Assembly (NCBI GenBank): GCA_038209965.1
Contig: JBBQXF010000044.1
Span: 1 to 36,638 of the forward strand
DNA length: 36,638 bases
Direction of reading: 5' to 3'
Source: JALONO01 sp038209965
GTDB lineage: Bacteria > Bacteroidota > Bacteroidia > Cytophagales > Thermoflexibacteraceae
This document shows, in pieces, positions 24,859 through 33,064 of the stretch (position 1 is the first letter of the stretch; each line of letters opens with the position of its first letter). The notes beneath the pieces were generated by a model. The model saw only the letters and a list, made by a program, of their open reading frames with translations, searched no databases and was not told the origin of the DNA. The translations under genes and the position numbers were made by a program.

Positions 24859-25614
24859 ATGTTATTCATACAAAAGTCAAGCGACAATAGAAGCGCCTTT
24901 AATAAAATCGTTGCCAGATTTTCCACCTACAAGCAATTGAGTGAAGCTGGGGAGGCAAGGGACCGAGCGAAGCAAATTCTGCTGAATGAACAGCGGTTTC
25001 TATGCCACTTCTGTGAAACAAAGCTAACAGTAAGCACTGCCACGATAGAACATTTCAAACCAAAAGCTATTTATGCAGATTTGGATCGAGACTACGATAA
25101 TCTATTTGCTTGTTGCACCATCTGCAACAACCGAAAAGCCAATCACCTTTTTCCAGCCTATATTTTTGACCCAAGGCTTGATTTTAGGATCCTTGTTCGG
25201 CCTGATAAGTTTCTTTTTGAATATGGGCTTGGGTATCTTTACCAACCTGAAGGGCCTCGTAACTGTATTCTGAAATGCATAGACCTGGATAAATACCCAA
25301 TTACCAGCCGAGAACCAAGCGCCGATCATTTTCCTGGTTCCGATTATTGGGCTAAGGTTTTGAACCACTATGCATTGGATTTATTACACCTAAATAATAG
25401 TAAACGATTGGCAGAGCCTAGACGGGCAATTTATAAAACACTTATGAAAAAGTGCACAACAGCTAAAACAGACGAGCTTTTGGATATACTAAAAAATCTT
25501 TTGAATCCAAAAAATCAGGATTATGAAGAATTCATCAGTCTTAAAGCGGCTCTTCTTTCGAAATGTTTAAGGAAACGAAATGCCAACCTTTCAGCAAATT
25601 TTTTTGACATATAA
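24859..25614 (+). CDS. ptuB: Septu-like HNH endonuclease (PtuB-like, TIGR02646-type)
   Basis: A 251-residue nuclease predicted to cut nucleic acid when triggered with its ATPase partner. The HNH site begins CHFCETKL (C49, C52), continues with the strand-loop TIEHFKPK (H65) and closes with NLFACCTICNNRKANHLFP (C85, C86, C89, N90-N91). The two Cys pairs would hold a structural zinc. The short N-terminus MLFIQKSSDNRSAFNK fits the family, so 24859 is chosen; the longer frame to 24745 overlaps the ATPase gene and reads poorly. The ATPase stop lies 70 bp upstream. AT-rich and apparently intact. Confidence 0.75.
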   Translation: MLFIQKSSDNRSAFNKIVARFSTYKQLSEAGEARDRAKQILLNEQRFLCHFCETKLTVSTATIEHFKPKAIYADLDRDYDNLFACCTICNNRKANHLFPAYIFDPRLDFRILVRPDKFLFEYGLGYLYQPEGPRNCILKCIDLDKYPITSREPSADHFPGSDYWAKVLNHYALDLLHLNNSKRLAEPRRAIYKTLMKKCTTAKTDELLDILKNLLNPKNQDYEEFISLKAALLSKCLRKRNANLSANFFDI

Positions 25615-25686
25615 TTTTCAAGTATCTCGGCTGTTCTGTTGTCATAATTCCTGACCTTTAACAAAGTTGCCTTAAAAATTTAACCT

Positions 25687-25770
25687 ATGACCAAAAAAAT
25701 TATTGAGACTGAAACTAAAGCCACAACTTTGTCAGAAGGTTGGGCTATCATTCTCCTTCGAGTGGGATAA
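25687..25770 (+). CDS. Short orphan reading frame at the island edge
   Basis: ATG at 25687 opens MTKKIIETETKATTLSEGWA and stops after 27 codons. The composition looks like a genuine gene start (Lys/Glu/Thr-rich, AT-rich), and the frame ends about where the truncated transporter sequence takes over. It may be the 5' end of the next defence gene, cut at the junction. I do not recognise the family. Equally, it could be chance. Confidence 0.3.
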   Translation: MTKKIIETETKATTLSEGWAIILLRVG

Positions 25771-26766
25771 TTTGTAAGCGCGGCTTTGCCTTTGGCCCAC
25801 ATCATAGGTGGTGCCCCAAAGCACGATCAGCCCATAGCCAACGGCCATGATCCCGATGCACAGCGCGTGGGTGCGCACCCGGCCGATTTTGCGGGCCAAA
25901 GGCTCCAGCACTGGGGCGGGCAACAGAAAGCCGACGGTGTTGAGCACGGCAAACGAAATGGCAATGGTTTGGCCAATGGAATCGTCGGTCATGACGGGTA
26001 GTTCGTACTTGATATAAGCGAAAATATAGACAAACATGGTTTGCACCCCCAACCAAGTAAAAGCATGGGCCAAATAGAGTTTCATCAGTTCGTTCCATTG
26101 GATGGGTACTTTTACGGGTGGGGCGGCATCGGTGGTTGTTGACTCTGCAACTAGGTGGCGTGGCTCGGTGATCAGAAAAGTGGGGATCAACGAAAACACC
26201 AGCACCAACCCGATCCCAAAATAGATCAGGGTGTAATTGCCAAAAGTAGCACTGATCACATAGGCCAGCACCCCAAACATCCCCGAAATGGTCTGCATCC
26301 AAGTGTAGCCCCGGGTGCGGTACTTGCCCTCGGGCGTGGTGTCGGCAATGATGGCGCGGGTGGGGTTGAAACTCACGTTGATGGCCAGATCGAGCGTGAG
26401 TGCCACCCCCGTGGCCACGATGATCATATTGGCAATGCCCAAACCGTGGCTCACCTCATCTATATTGGGCAGGGCCAGCATCATGAGGGCGGCGATGGTG
26501 CCGCCAATCAGGATAAAGGGCCGCCGCCGCCCTTGCCAAAACCAAACTCGATCGGTCAATAGGCCGACGATGATTTGGCCAAAAATACCGGCCAACGGAC
26601 CAGATAGCCAAACATAACCCACTTGCTCAATATCAAGGTGATATTTGGTGCTCAAGATCCAGCTCAGGGCCGAAATTTGGACCGAGAGCGCAAAGCCCAT
26701 GGCCGTGGCCGGTAAGCTCAGAATGGCAAAGAAAGTGTTGGTCAGGTTTTTCTGGATGGTGAGCAT
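25732..26766 (-). pseudogene. MFS sugar-type transporter, 3' end truncated
   Basis: The start at 26766 gives MLTIQKNLTNTFFAILSLPATAMGFALSVQISALSWILSTKYHLD, then GYVWLSGPLAGIFGQIIVGLLTDRVWFWQGRRRPFILIGG, typical of SLC45/GPH-type sugar transporters. Nine or ten membrane segments can be followed until VGYGLIVLWGTTYD near 25806. After this the last 20 or so residues are hydrophilic and unrelated (RAYKLSHSKEND). Family members continue for roughly another 100 residues with two to three more helices, which are missing. The gene therefore ends in foreign sequence at the island border and probably gives no working transporter. It is divergent from the SpoIIE gene. Confidence 0.75.
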
Positions 26767-27064
26767 GGTCGTTGTTTCAGTTTCAGGTTTGCGTAAATCT
26801 ATCAAAACAAAAATGACATTAGCGCAAAGCCAGCTTTTTTCTTCTGGCGAGTGCATTGGCCCAGATTTCCCTTTTTACCAGATGCCCATGTAAGGTTTTG
26901 CCGTGGGGGGAAGATTCACCGCCCAAATGTTGGCGCCAAGTGGGAACCAGCAGGGTGGACTGCCCATGCTAAAACCCACTCGGCACTGATTTTGAAGGAT
27001 AAACACGAACGGAAATAGTACCTAGCTAACCAAAACTGCCGGCCTCCCAAGCCAGCATCAAGAC
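26767..27064. other. Divergent intergenic region
   Basis: The 298 bp between the transporter and SpoIIE starts. No gene, repeat or convincing -33/-7 pair could be found. Confidence 0.5.
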
Positions 27065-29716
27065 ATGAGACCAACCTTGCGAAACCTTATCGGTAGTGTA
27101 GTACTTTGTTTGTGGGCGATATTGCCAGCATTGGCCGATGATTACATCGTGACCGGCAAAGTGGCCGACGAATCGGGCAAGCCATTGACCGGGGCCAAAG
27201 TATCGGTGGACGGCAGCGCTTTTGCCGATGTGGACAAAAACGGGATGTTTAGCATCCAGCTATCCCGAAAGGCCAATCGCACCCCCGAAGTGCGGGTCCT
27301 CAGGAAGGACATGAAACCAAAACAAATCGATTTTAACCCAACCACCCGAGTGTTATCGGTAACGCTCCAGCCTGCGCCCAATTATTTTCAGGGCCAAGTG
27401 CTCGATGCCCAGACCAATCCCTTGGCCAATGCCTTAGTAAATATCACAGGGCTGAAGGAAACAATCAAAGCCGATGCCTTTGGTTTTTTTGGCATAACCT
27501 TGCCCACTTCGCTACAAGTAAGTAAAAGCACAAAATTTATGGTGAATGGCCGGCCGATCATCCAGGCCACCGTGAAAGAAAACCTCAACTTTGTGCTCAT
27601 CATTGGGGATAAACAGGCCGAAAAACCGCCGCTAAAAGATGACGTGAGTGTAACTGTGTATGATGAAGAGTACCTGCCCATGCCCAGTGTCAAGTTTATG
27701 GTGGATGGCAAAGAATACTTGACCGATGGCAGTGGCAAGTTTGCCATCAAAGCCTCGATGGTTGATGTGGGCAAATTTTCGGTGGATGGTTACGAAATAG
27801 CCACTTTTGACTTTGATAGCGAGGGCAACTACGTGTTTATCGTGGTCAAGTCGGAAAATAGCACTGGGGTGCCGCCCACCCGCGAACCCGTTGACTCGAT
27901 GGTGATCGATTACCGCAATGATTTTTATGGCGTGATCAATGAGCTGGAACTGCGCAAGCAATCATTGGCCGAGCGGGGCGACAAGATTAGGGAAGAAATG
28001 GAGCGGATCGCGGGCAAACTTTCAACCGAAAAAAACATCAATGACCAGCAGCGCAGCAATTTGAACAAATATTTGAAAAATTTGGAGACCGCACTGGTTA
28101 CCAATGACTTGGCTTACGAAGATGCCGCCGCCAAGTCGCGCAAGATTGTAGATCAGTTAAAATCTACCCTGCTGCAAAAAGATGAGACCATCGAGGTAAT
28201 CGAAGAGAACCGTCAAGATACCTTATTCATCTTTTATGTAGTGGCCGGGGTCGCTCTGGCATTGCTCATCATCGCGGTGATCTATTATCGATTGGCCAAC
28301 AAGATCAACAAGCAAAAGGAGGAAATCCAGGAGCGGAACCAAGAACTCGAGCAGGCCTACCGCAATATCAAAACCATTAGTGATGTTGGGCAAAAGATAA
28401 CCGCTTCGCTGGATTTCAAAACCTTGATCAATACTGTAAATGCCAATCTGGCCACCGTGATTGACTCCTCGGCCTTTGGGGTCGGGGTGGTCAACGAAGC
28501 CGATCAAAAGATCGAGTTCATGGATTTTATCGAAAACGGCAAAAAGCAGACCTTTCACTACGAAAAAATTGATGATAAACACAAATTTTCAGTTTGGTGC
28601 ATTAAAAACCAAAAAGAAGTCATCATTCAGGATTTGGCTACCGAATGGAAAAAATATTTGAACGTCAGCCATTACCCCGTGACCAGCGAAATGCCCAAAT
28701 CGTTGATTTATTTGCCCTTGCTGCGCAACCAAAAAGCGATCGGCACGGTTACGGTGCAGAGCCTGAAACAAAACGCTTATTCGGAGATTGATGTCAAGAT
28801 TTTGCAGGCTTTGGTGTCCTACATTTCCATCGCCTTGGACAATTCGAATGCGTACGAAATCATCAAGCGGCGAAACAAGGACATTACCGACAGCATCCGC
28901 TATGCCCAAACCATCCAAGATGCCATTTTGCCCAGCCCCCGACTATTGCAAGACACTTTGGGGGAGAATTTTGTCGTTTATCGGCCCAAAGACCTGGTAT
29001 CTGGGGATTTTTACTGGCTCAATCGCGTCTCGCCATTGTCCCCTTCCTATTCTGAGGATGACACCGCGCACCATTCTGCCGTCCAGCACGGGGAGAAAGT
29101 ATTCTTTGCCGTGGGCGATTGTACCGGCCACGGAGTCCCAGGAGGTTTTATGTCCATGATTGCCAACCACTTGCTCATTGAACTCGTGGAAGTAAAGCGA
29201 ATGGAAGACCCCGCCCAAGTATTGGAACAACTGGACATCAGGGTGCGCCAAGCACTAAAGCAATACGATAAAGTAAACGATGATGGCATGGACATTTGCT
29301 TGTGCCAGATCGAGAAATTGATGGATGCCGAAGGCAACCCGACCGGGCAAACCAAGCTTTTATTTGCCGGGGCCCGCCGGTCGCTCTATTGTTATTTGAA
29401 ACGGGAGCAGCGGCTGGACACCATTAAGGGCAACCGCACTTCGGTCGGTGGCCTGCAGCGCAAGGAAACAGCTTTTGTCAGCCGCGAGATCGTGCTCAAC
29501 CAAGGGGACATCGTCTATATGCTCACCGATGGCATGGCCGACCAAAACAATGCTGGCCGCCAAAAGTATGGCACCCGCCCGCTGCGCGATCTGCTGGAGG
29601 CCAATGCTGAACTGTCGTTGGCCAAGCAGAAAGAGCTGATCGAGGAATCGCTCCACCTGCACATGAAAGGCGTGGATCAGCGCGATGACATCACCATCAT
29701 TGGGTTCAGGATATAG
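27065..29716 (+). CDS. Membrane-anchored SpoIIE/PP2C phosphatase with GAF domain
   Basis: An 883-residue signalling protein. A signal peptide (1-24, ending PALA) is followed by two or three carboxypeptidase-regulatory-like beta domains (about 27-265; YIVTGKVADESGKPLTGAKVSVDG, FQGQVLDAQTNPLANALVNITG). A charged coiled coil (about 290-380) and one transmembrane helix (386-408) come next. The cytoplasmic part has a short coiled coil, a GAF domain (about 440-600) and a SpoIIE-type serine phosphatase (about 640-883). Metal-binding acids are in KDLVSGDFYW, VGDCTGHGVPGGFMS (D685) and the final TDGMADQ and RDDITIIGFRI. It probably converts an envelope signal into dephosphorylation of an anti-anti-sigma or similar protein. 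No target gene lies nearby. Stands alone. Confidence 0.88.
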   Translation: MRPTLRNLIGSVVLCLWAILPALADDYIVTGKVADESGKPLTGAKVSVDGSAFADVDKNGMFSIQLSRKANRTPEVRVLRKDMKPKQIDFNPTTRVLSVTLQPAPNYFQGQVLDAQTNPLANALVNITGLKETIKADAFGFFGITLPTSLQVSKSTKFMVNGRPIIQATVKENLNFVLIIGDKQAEKPPLKDDVSVTVYDEEYLPMPSVKFMVDGKEYLTDGSGKFAIKASMVDVGKFSVDGYEIATFDFDSEGNYVFIVVKSENSTGVPPTREPVDSMVIDYRNDFYGVINELELRKQSLAERGDKIREEMERIAGKLSTEKNINDQQRSNLNKYLKNLETALVTNDLAYEDAAAKSRKIVDQLKSTLLQKDETIEVIEENRQDTLFIFYVVAGVALALLIIAVIYYRLANKINKQKEEIQERNQELEQAYRNIKTISDVGQKITASLDFKTLINTVNANLATVIDSSAFGVGVVNEADQKIEFMDFIENGKKQTFHYEKIDDKHKFSVWCIKNQKEVIIQDLATEWKKYLNVSHYPVTSEMPKSLIYLPLLRNQKAIGTVTVQSLKQNAYSEIDVKILQALVSYISIALDNSNAYEIIKRRNKDITDSIRYAQTIQDAILPSPRLLQDTLGENFVVYRPKDLVSGDFYWLNRVSPLSPSYSEDDTAHHSAVQHGEKVFFAVGDCTGHGVPGGFMSMIANHLLIELVEVKRMEDPAQVLEQLDIRVRQALKQYDKVNDDGMDICLCQIEKLMDAEGNPTGQTKLLFAGARRSLYCYLKREQRLDTIKGNRTSVGGLQRKETAFVSREIVLNQGDIVYMLTDGMADQNNAGRQKYGTRPLRDLLEANAELSLAKQKELIEESLHLHMKGVDQRDDITIIGFRI

Positions 29717-30020
29717 TGCCCAAATTCGGCCATAAGTCACTCAATTTACCGGAGCGAATCTGGCACCAACCGCTCAACTTGCGCGGGAATGCCGAAACTA
29801 GCTCAATGATTTAAGTGGTAGTGGGCCATCTGATCCGAATGTCGAATGTGTCAAATCCACATTCAGCTTTTGCCGGCTTTTCCGCTGCCACTTGCACCAG
29901 CACCAAACTGGGGATCTTGCTGTAAAATCAATGGGCCAAGGCCGGGCGGGGATCACAATCCCTGCCCGGCCTTGGCTTTGCTGCCAGAAGTTGGTAATTT
30001 TAACCCAAATAAGCAACCAC
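29717..30020 (+). other. Leader region upstream of icmF-like gene
   Basis: A 304-bp gap. No frame resembles a cobalamin-binding domain and no riboswitch-like fold was recognised. It contains the strong hairpin at 29935-29976 described separately. Confidence 0.5.
29935..29976 (+). promoter_or_regulatory. 19-bp hairpin before icmF-like gene
   Basis: The arms 29935-29953 and 29958-29976 pair at all 19 positions (one G-T pair) around the 4-base loop CACA. It is extremely GC-rich (GGCCGGGC core). It lies 44 bp before the ATG at 30021 and has no clear T-tract (CTTTGCTG follows), so it is not a textbook terminator. It could end the SpoIIE transcript, attenuate the icmF gene, or be a DNA-level repeat. 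Confidence 0.6.
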
Positions 30021-33000
30021 ATGAACGCGGCAGACCTTCAGTTAAGCCCCCAAAACCACCGGGCCATTGCCCAGCTCATCACCCTGGCCGAAAACCAGCC
30101 CGCGCAATTCGCCGAGCTGGTGGCCCGTGCGCCCATCTTGGCGGGCCAAAAGTTGCCCCATGCCCCGGTCTTGGGCATTACGGGCACTGGCGGGGCGGGC
30201 AAATCGTCGCTGGTGGATGAAATTGTCCGGCGCTTTTTGCTGACCTACGAAGCTAAAAACATCGCCATCATTTCAATCGATCCGTCCAAGCGCAAAACGG
30301 GCGGGGCACTGCTGGGCGACCGGATCCGGATGAACAGCGTGGATCACCCCCGCGCCTACATGCGCTCACTGGCCACCCGCCAGAGCAATTTGGCCCTCAG
30401 CCGCCATGTCCAATCGGCCATTGACATTTGCCAAGCCGCTGGTTTTGACTTCATCATTGTCGAGACCTCGGGCATTGGCCAGTCCGATACCGAAATTGTG
30501 GAACATTCAGATCTTGCCCTCTATGTGATGACCAGCGAATATGGCGCGGCCACCCAATTGGAGAAGATCGATATGCTGGACTTTGCTGATTTGATCGCCA
30601 TCAACAAATTTGACAAGCGCGGCTCGCTCGATGCCCTGCGCGATGTCAAGAAGCAATACCGCCGCAACCGCAACCTGTGGGACGTGACCGAGGAGTCGCT
30701 GCCCGTGTATGGAACCATTGCCAGCCAATTTAATGATCCGGGCACCAACCTGCTGTTTGAGCAATTGATGAAAAGTATTTTTGTCAGGATGGGGGAAAAG
30801 CCAACCGGAAATACCCAGTTGGCTTGGCTCGTTGGGCCATGGGCAGAGCGTGATCCGGCTCCGACCGAGGCAGGAGGGACAGTCCCAGCCGGCTTGATCC
30901 CCCCGGATCGGGGGCGCTACTTGGCCGAAATAGCCGAGACCAGCGAGGCGTATGACCAGTTTGTGGCCGAACAGACCACCATTGCCCGCCAACTGTACCA
31001 ACTCAAGGGGACGATCGACCTGCTGCGGGCTGGAGTTGGCCAAAGAAAAATCGGGTTTGTGGAGCAATCGGGCAGCTTGATCCATGCAGTCGCCTATGAG
31101 GAAGGGGAACCCGCCTACCTTATGGATTTGGTGAACAAATACCAAGAACTGGAAAAACGGCTGGATGCTGAGTGCCGCCGGTTGCTGCAAGACTGGCCTG
31201 CCATGCAACGCCGCTACCGGGCCGACAAATACCAGTTTCAGGTCAGGGACAAAGTGCTGGAACAGGATCTCTATACCGAGAGCCTGTCGCACCTCAAAAT
31301 CCCCAAAGTGGCCTTGCCCAAATACCAAGATTGGGGCGACCTGTTGCTGTGGCTGCTCACCGAAAATGCGCCCGGTTTTTTCCCCTACGCGGCGGGGGTG
31401 TTCCCGCTCAAGCGCGAGGGTGAAGATCCGGCGCGGATGTTTGCTGGCGAGGGCGGTCCCGAAAAGACCAACCGCCGCTTTCACTTTTTGTCGGCCGGGC
31501 TACCGGCCAAGCGGCTTTCCACCGCCTTCGATTCGGTGACTTTGTACGGTGAAAACCCCGACCATCGTCCCGATATTTTTGGCAAGGTGGGCAATTCGGG
31601 CGTGAGCGTGGCCACTGTTGACGATGCCAAAAAGCTGTATTCGGGTTTCAACCTCTGCGACCCCAGTACTTCGGTATCAATGACGATCAATGGACCAGCG
31701 CCCATGATCTTGGCCTTTTTTCTCAATGCGGCCATTGACCAGCAATGCGAACTGTACATCCAACAAAATGGGTTGGCCGAGGCCGTGCAGGAAAAGATCC
31801 GGGCCATGCGCGGGGGCAAAGACTTGGTGGGCTACGACGGGGCCTTGCCCGAGGGCAACGACGGCTTGGGCTTGCAATTGCTCGGGGTGAGCGGCGATGC
31901 GGTACTGCCCCGCGAAGTATATGACAAAATCAAGGCCCATACCCTTTCCCAAGTGCGCGGCACGGTGCAGGCCGACATTTTGAAGGAGGATCAGGCCCAA
32001 AACACTTGTATATTTTCCACCGAATTTGCCCTGCGGATGATGGGCGACATTCAAGCCTATTTTGTGGAAGAGAAGGTCAGGAATTTTTACTCGGTGTCCA
32101 TCAGTGGCTACCACATAGCCGAGGCCGGGGCCAATCCCATCAGCCAGTTGGCTTTTACCTTGGCCAATGGATTTACCTTTGTGGAATATTACTTGAGCCG
32201 GGGGATGCACATCGATGATTTTGCCCCCAACCTGTCTTTCTTTTTTTCCAACGGGATGGATCCCGAGTACGCAGTGTTGGGCCGGGTAGCCCGCCGGATC
32301 TGGGCCAAGGCCATGAAAAACAAGTATCGGGCCAACGAACGCAGCCAAAAGCTCAAGTACCATATCCAAACTTCGGGGCGCAGCTTGCACGCCCAGGAAA
32401 TCGCCTTCAACGACATCCGCACCACCCTCCAAGCCCTCTACGCCCTCTACGACAACTGTAACTCGCTGCACACCAATGCTTATGATGAGGCAATCACTAC
32501 CCCCACCGAGGAAAGTGTGCGGCGGGCATTGGCCATTCAACTCATCATCAACAAGGAACTGGGGCTGGCCACCAATGAAAACCCGCTCCAAGGCGCGTTC
32601 ATCATCGAGGAACTGACCGATTTGGTGGAACAAGCGGTATTAACCGAGTTTCGCCGGCTGTCCGATCGCGGGGGCGTGCTGGGCGCGATGGAGCGGATGT
32701 ACCAGCGGAGCAAAATCCAAGAGGAATCGATGTATTACGAAACCAAGAAACACAACGGCGAGCTGCCGATCATTGGGGTCAATACGTTCTTGGATCCACA
32801 AGGATCGCCCACGGTGCTGCCCCGCGAGGTGCGCCGATCTTCCACCGAAGAAAAGGAATTTGCCATTGCCTCCCTTCTAACCTTTGAGGCGGCCAACGAA
32901 GACCGGGCCAAGGAGGCACTGCGCCAATTGCAGCAAACGGCCACCCAAGACGGGAATACTTTTGCCGCCCTGATGGAAGCGGCCAAAGTGTGCAGCTTGG

Positions 33001-33056
33001 GCCAACTGTCCCGTGCCCTGTACGGGGTGGGCGGGCAATACCGCCGCAACATGTAA
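30021..33056 (+). CDS. icmF: IcmF-type fused GTPase/acyl-CoA mutase lacking the B12 domain
   Basis: A 1,011-residue protein. Family members run B12-binding domain, MeaB-like G-protein, then mutase. Here the protein begins inside the linker after the first domain (LSPQNHRAIAQLITLAENQ). The GTPase is complete: GITGTGGAGKSS (K61), SIDPSKRKTGGALLGDRIRM, NKFDKRG. The mutase barrel (about 440-1000) contains RLSTAFDSVTLYGENPD (F503, the IcmF-type substrate residue), SISGYHIAEAGANP (H698) and the C-terminal VGGQYRRNM. The reaction would be isobutyryl-CoA to butyryl-CoA or a similar 1,2-shift, requiring cobalamin. The DxHxxG cobalamin motif is nowhere in the protein or upstream. It may need a separate B12 protein. 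The start at 30021 is preferred over 29892, whose extra 43 residues run across the hairpin. Confidence 0.88.
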   Translation: MNAADLQLSPQNHRAIAQLITLAENQPAQFAELVARAPILAGQKLPHAPVLGITGTGGAGKSSLVDEIVRRFLLTYEAKNIAIISIDPSKRKTGGALLGDRIRMNSVDHPRAYMRSLATRQSNLALSRHVQSAIDICQAAGFDFIIVETSGIGQSDTEIVEHSDLALYVMTSEYGAATQLEKIDMLDFADLIAINKFDKRGSLDALRDVKKQYRRNRNLWDVTEESLPVYGTIASQFNDPGTNLLFEQLMKSIFVRMGEKPTGNTQLAWLVGPWAERDPAPTEAGGTVPAGLIPPDRGRYLAEIAETSEAYDQFVAEQTTIARQLYQLKGTIDLLRAGVGQRKIGFVEQSGSLIHAVAYEEGEPAYLMDLVNKYQELEKRLDAECRRLLQDWPAMQRRYRADKYQFQVRDKVLEQDLYTESLSHLKIPKVALPKYQDWGDLLLWLLTENAPGFFPYAAGVFPLKREGEDPARMFAGEGGPEKTNRRFHFLSAGLPAKRLSTAFDSVTLYGENPDHRPDIFGKVGNSGVSVATVDDAKKLYSGFNLCDPSTSVSMTINGPAPMILAFFLNAAIDQQCELYIQQNGLAEAVQEKIRAMRGGKDLVGYDGALPEGNDGLGLQLLGVSGDAVLPREVYDKIKAHTLSQVRGTVQADILKEDQAQNTCIFSTEFALRMMGDIQAYFVEEKVRNFYSVSISGYHIAEAGANPISQLAFTLANGFTFVEYYLSRGMHIDDFAPNLSFFFSNGMDPEYAVLGRVARRIWAKAMKNKYRANERSQKLKYHIQTSGRSLHAQEIAFNDIRTTLQALYALYDNCNSLHTNAYDEAITTPTEESVRRALAIQLIINKELGLATNENPLQGAFIIEELTDLVEQAVLTEFRRLSDRGGVLGAMERMYQRSKIQEESMYYETKKHNGELPIIGVNTFLDPQGSPTVLPREVRRSSTEEKEFAIASLLTFEAANEDRAKEALRQLQQTATQDGNTFAALMEAAKVCSLGQLSRALYGVGGQYRRNM

Positions 33057-33064
33057 ACTGTGAG

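Noticed and set aside
29892..30020. Upstream start adding 43 residues to the mutase
   Set aside because: The added stretch runs through the hairpin and does not resemble the B12 domain or any IcmF N-terminus.
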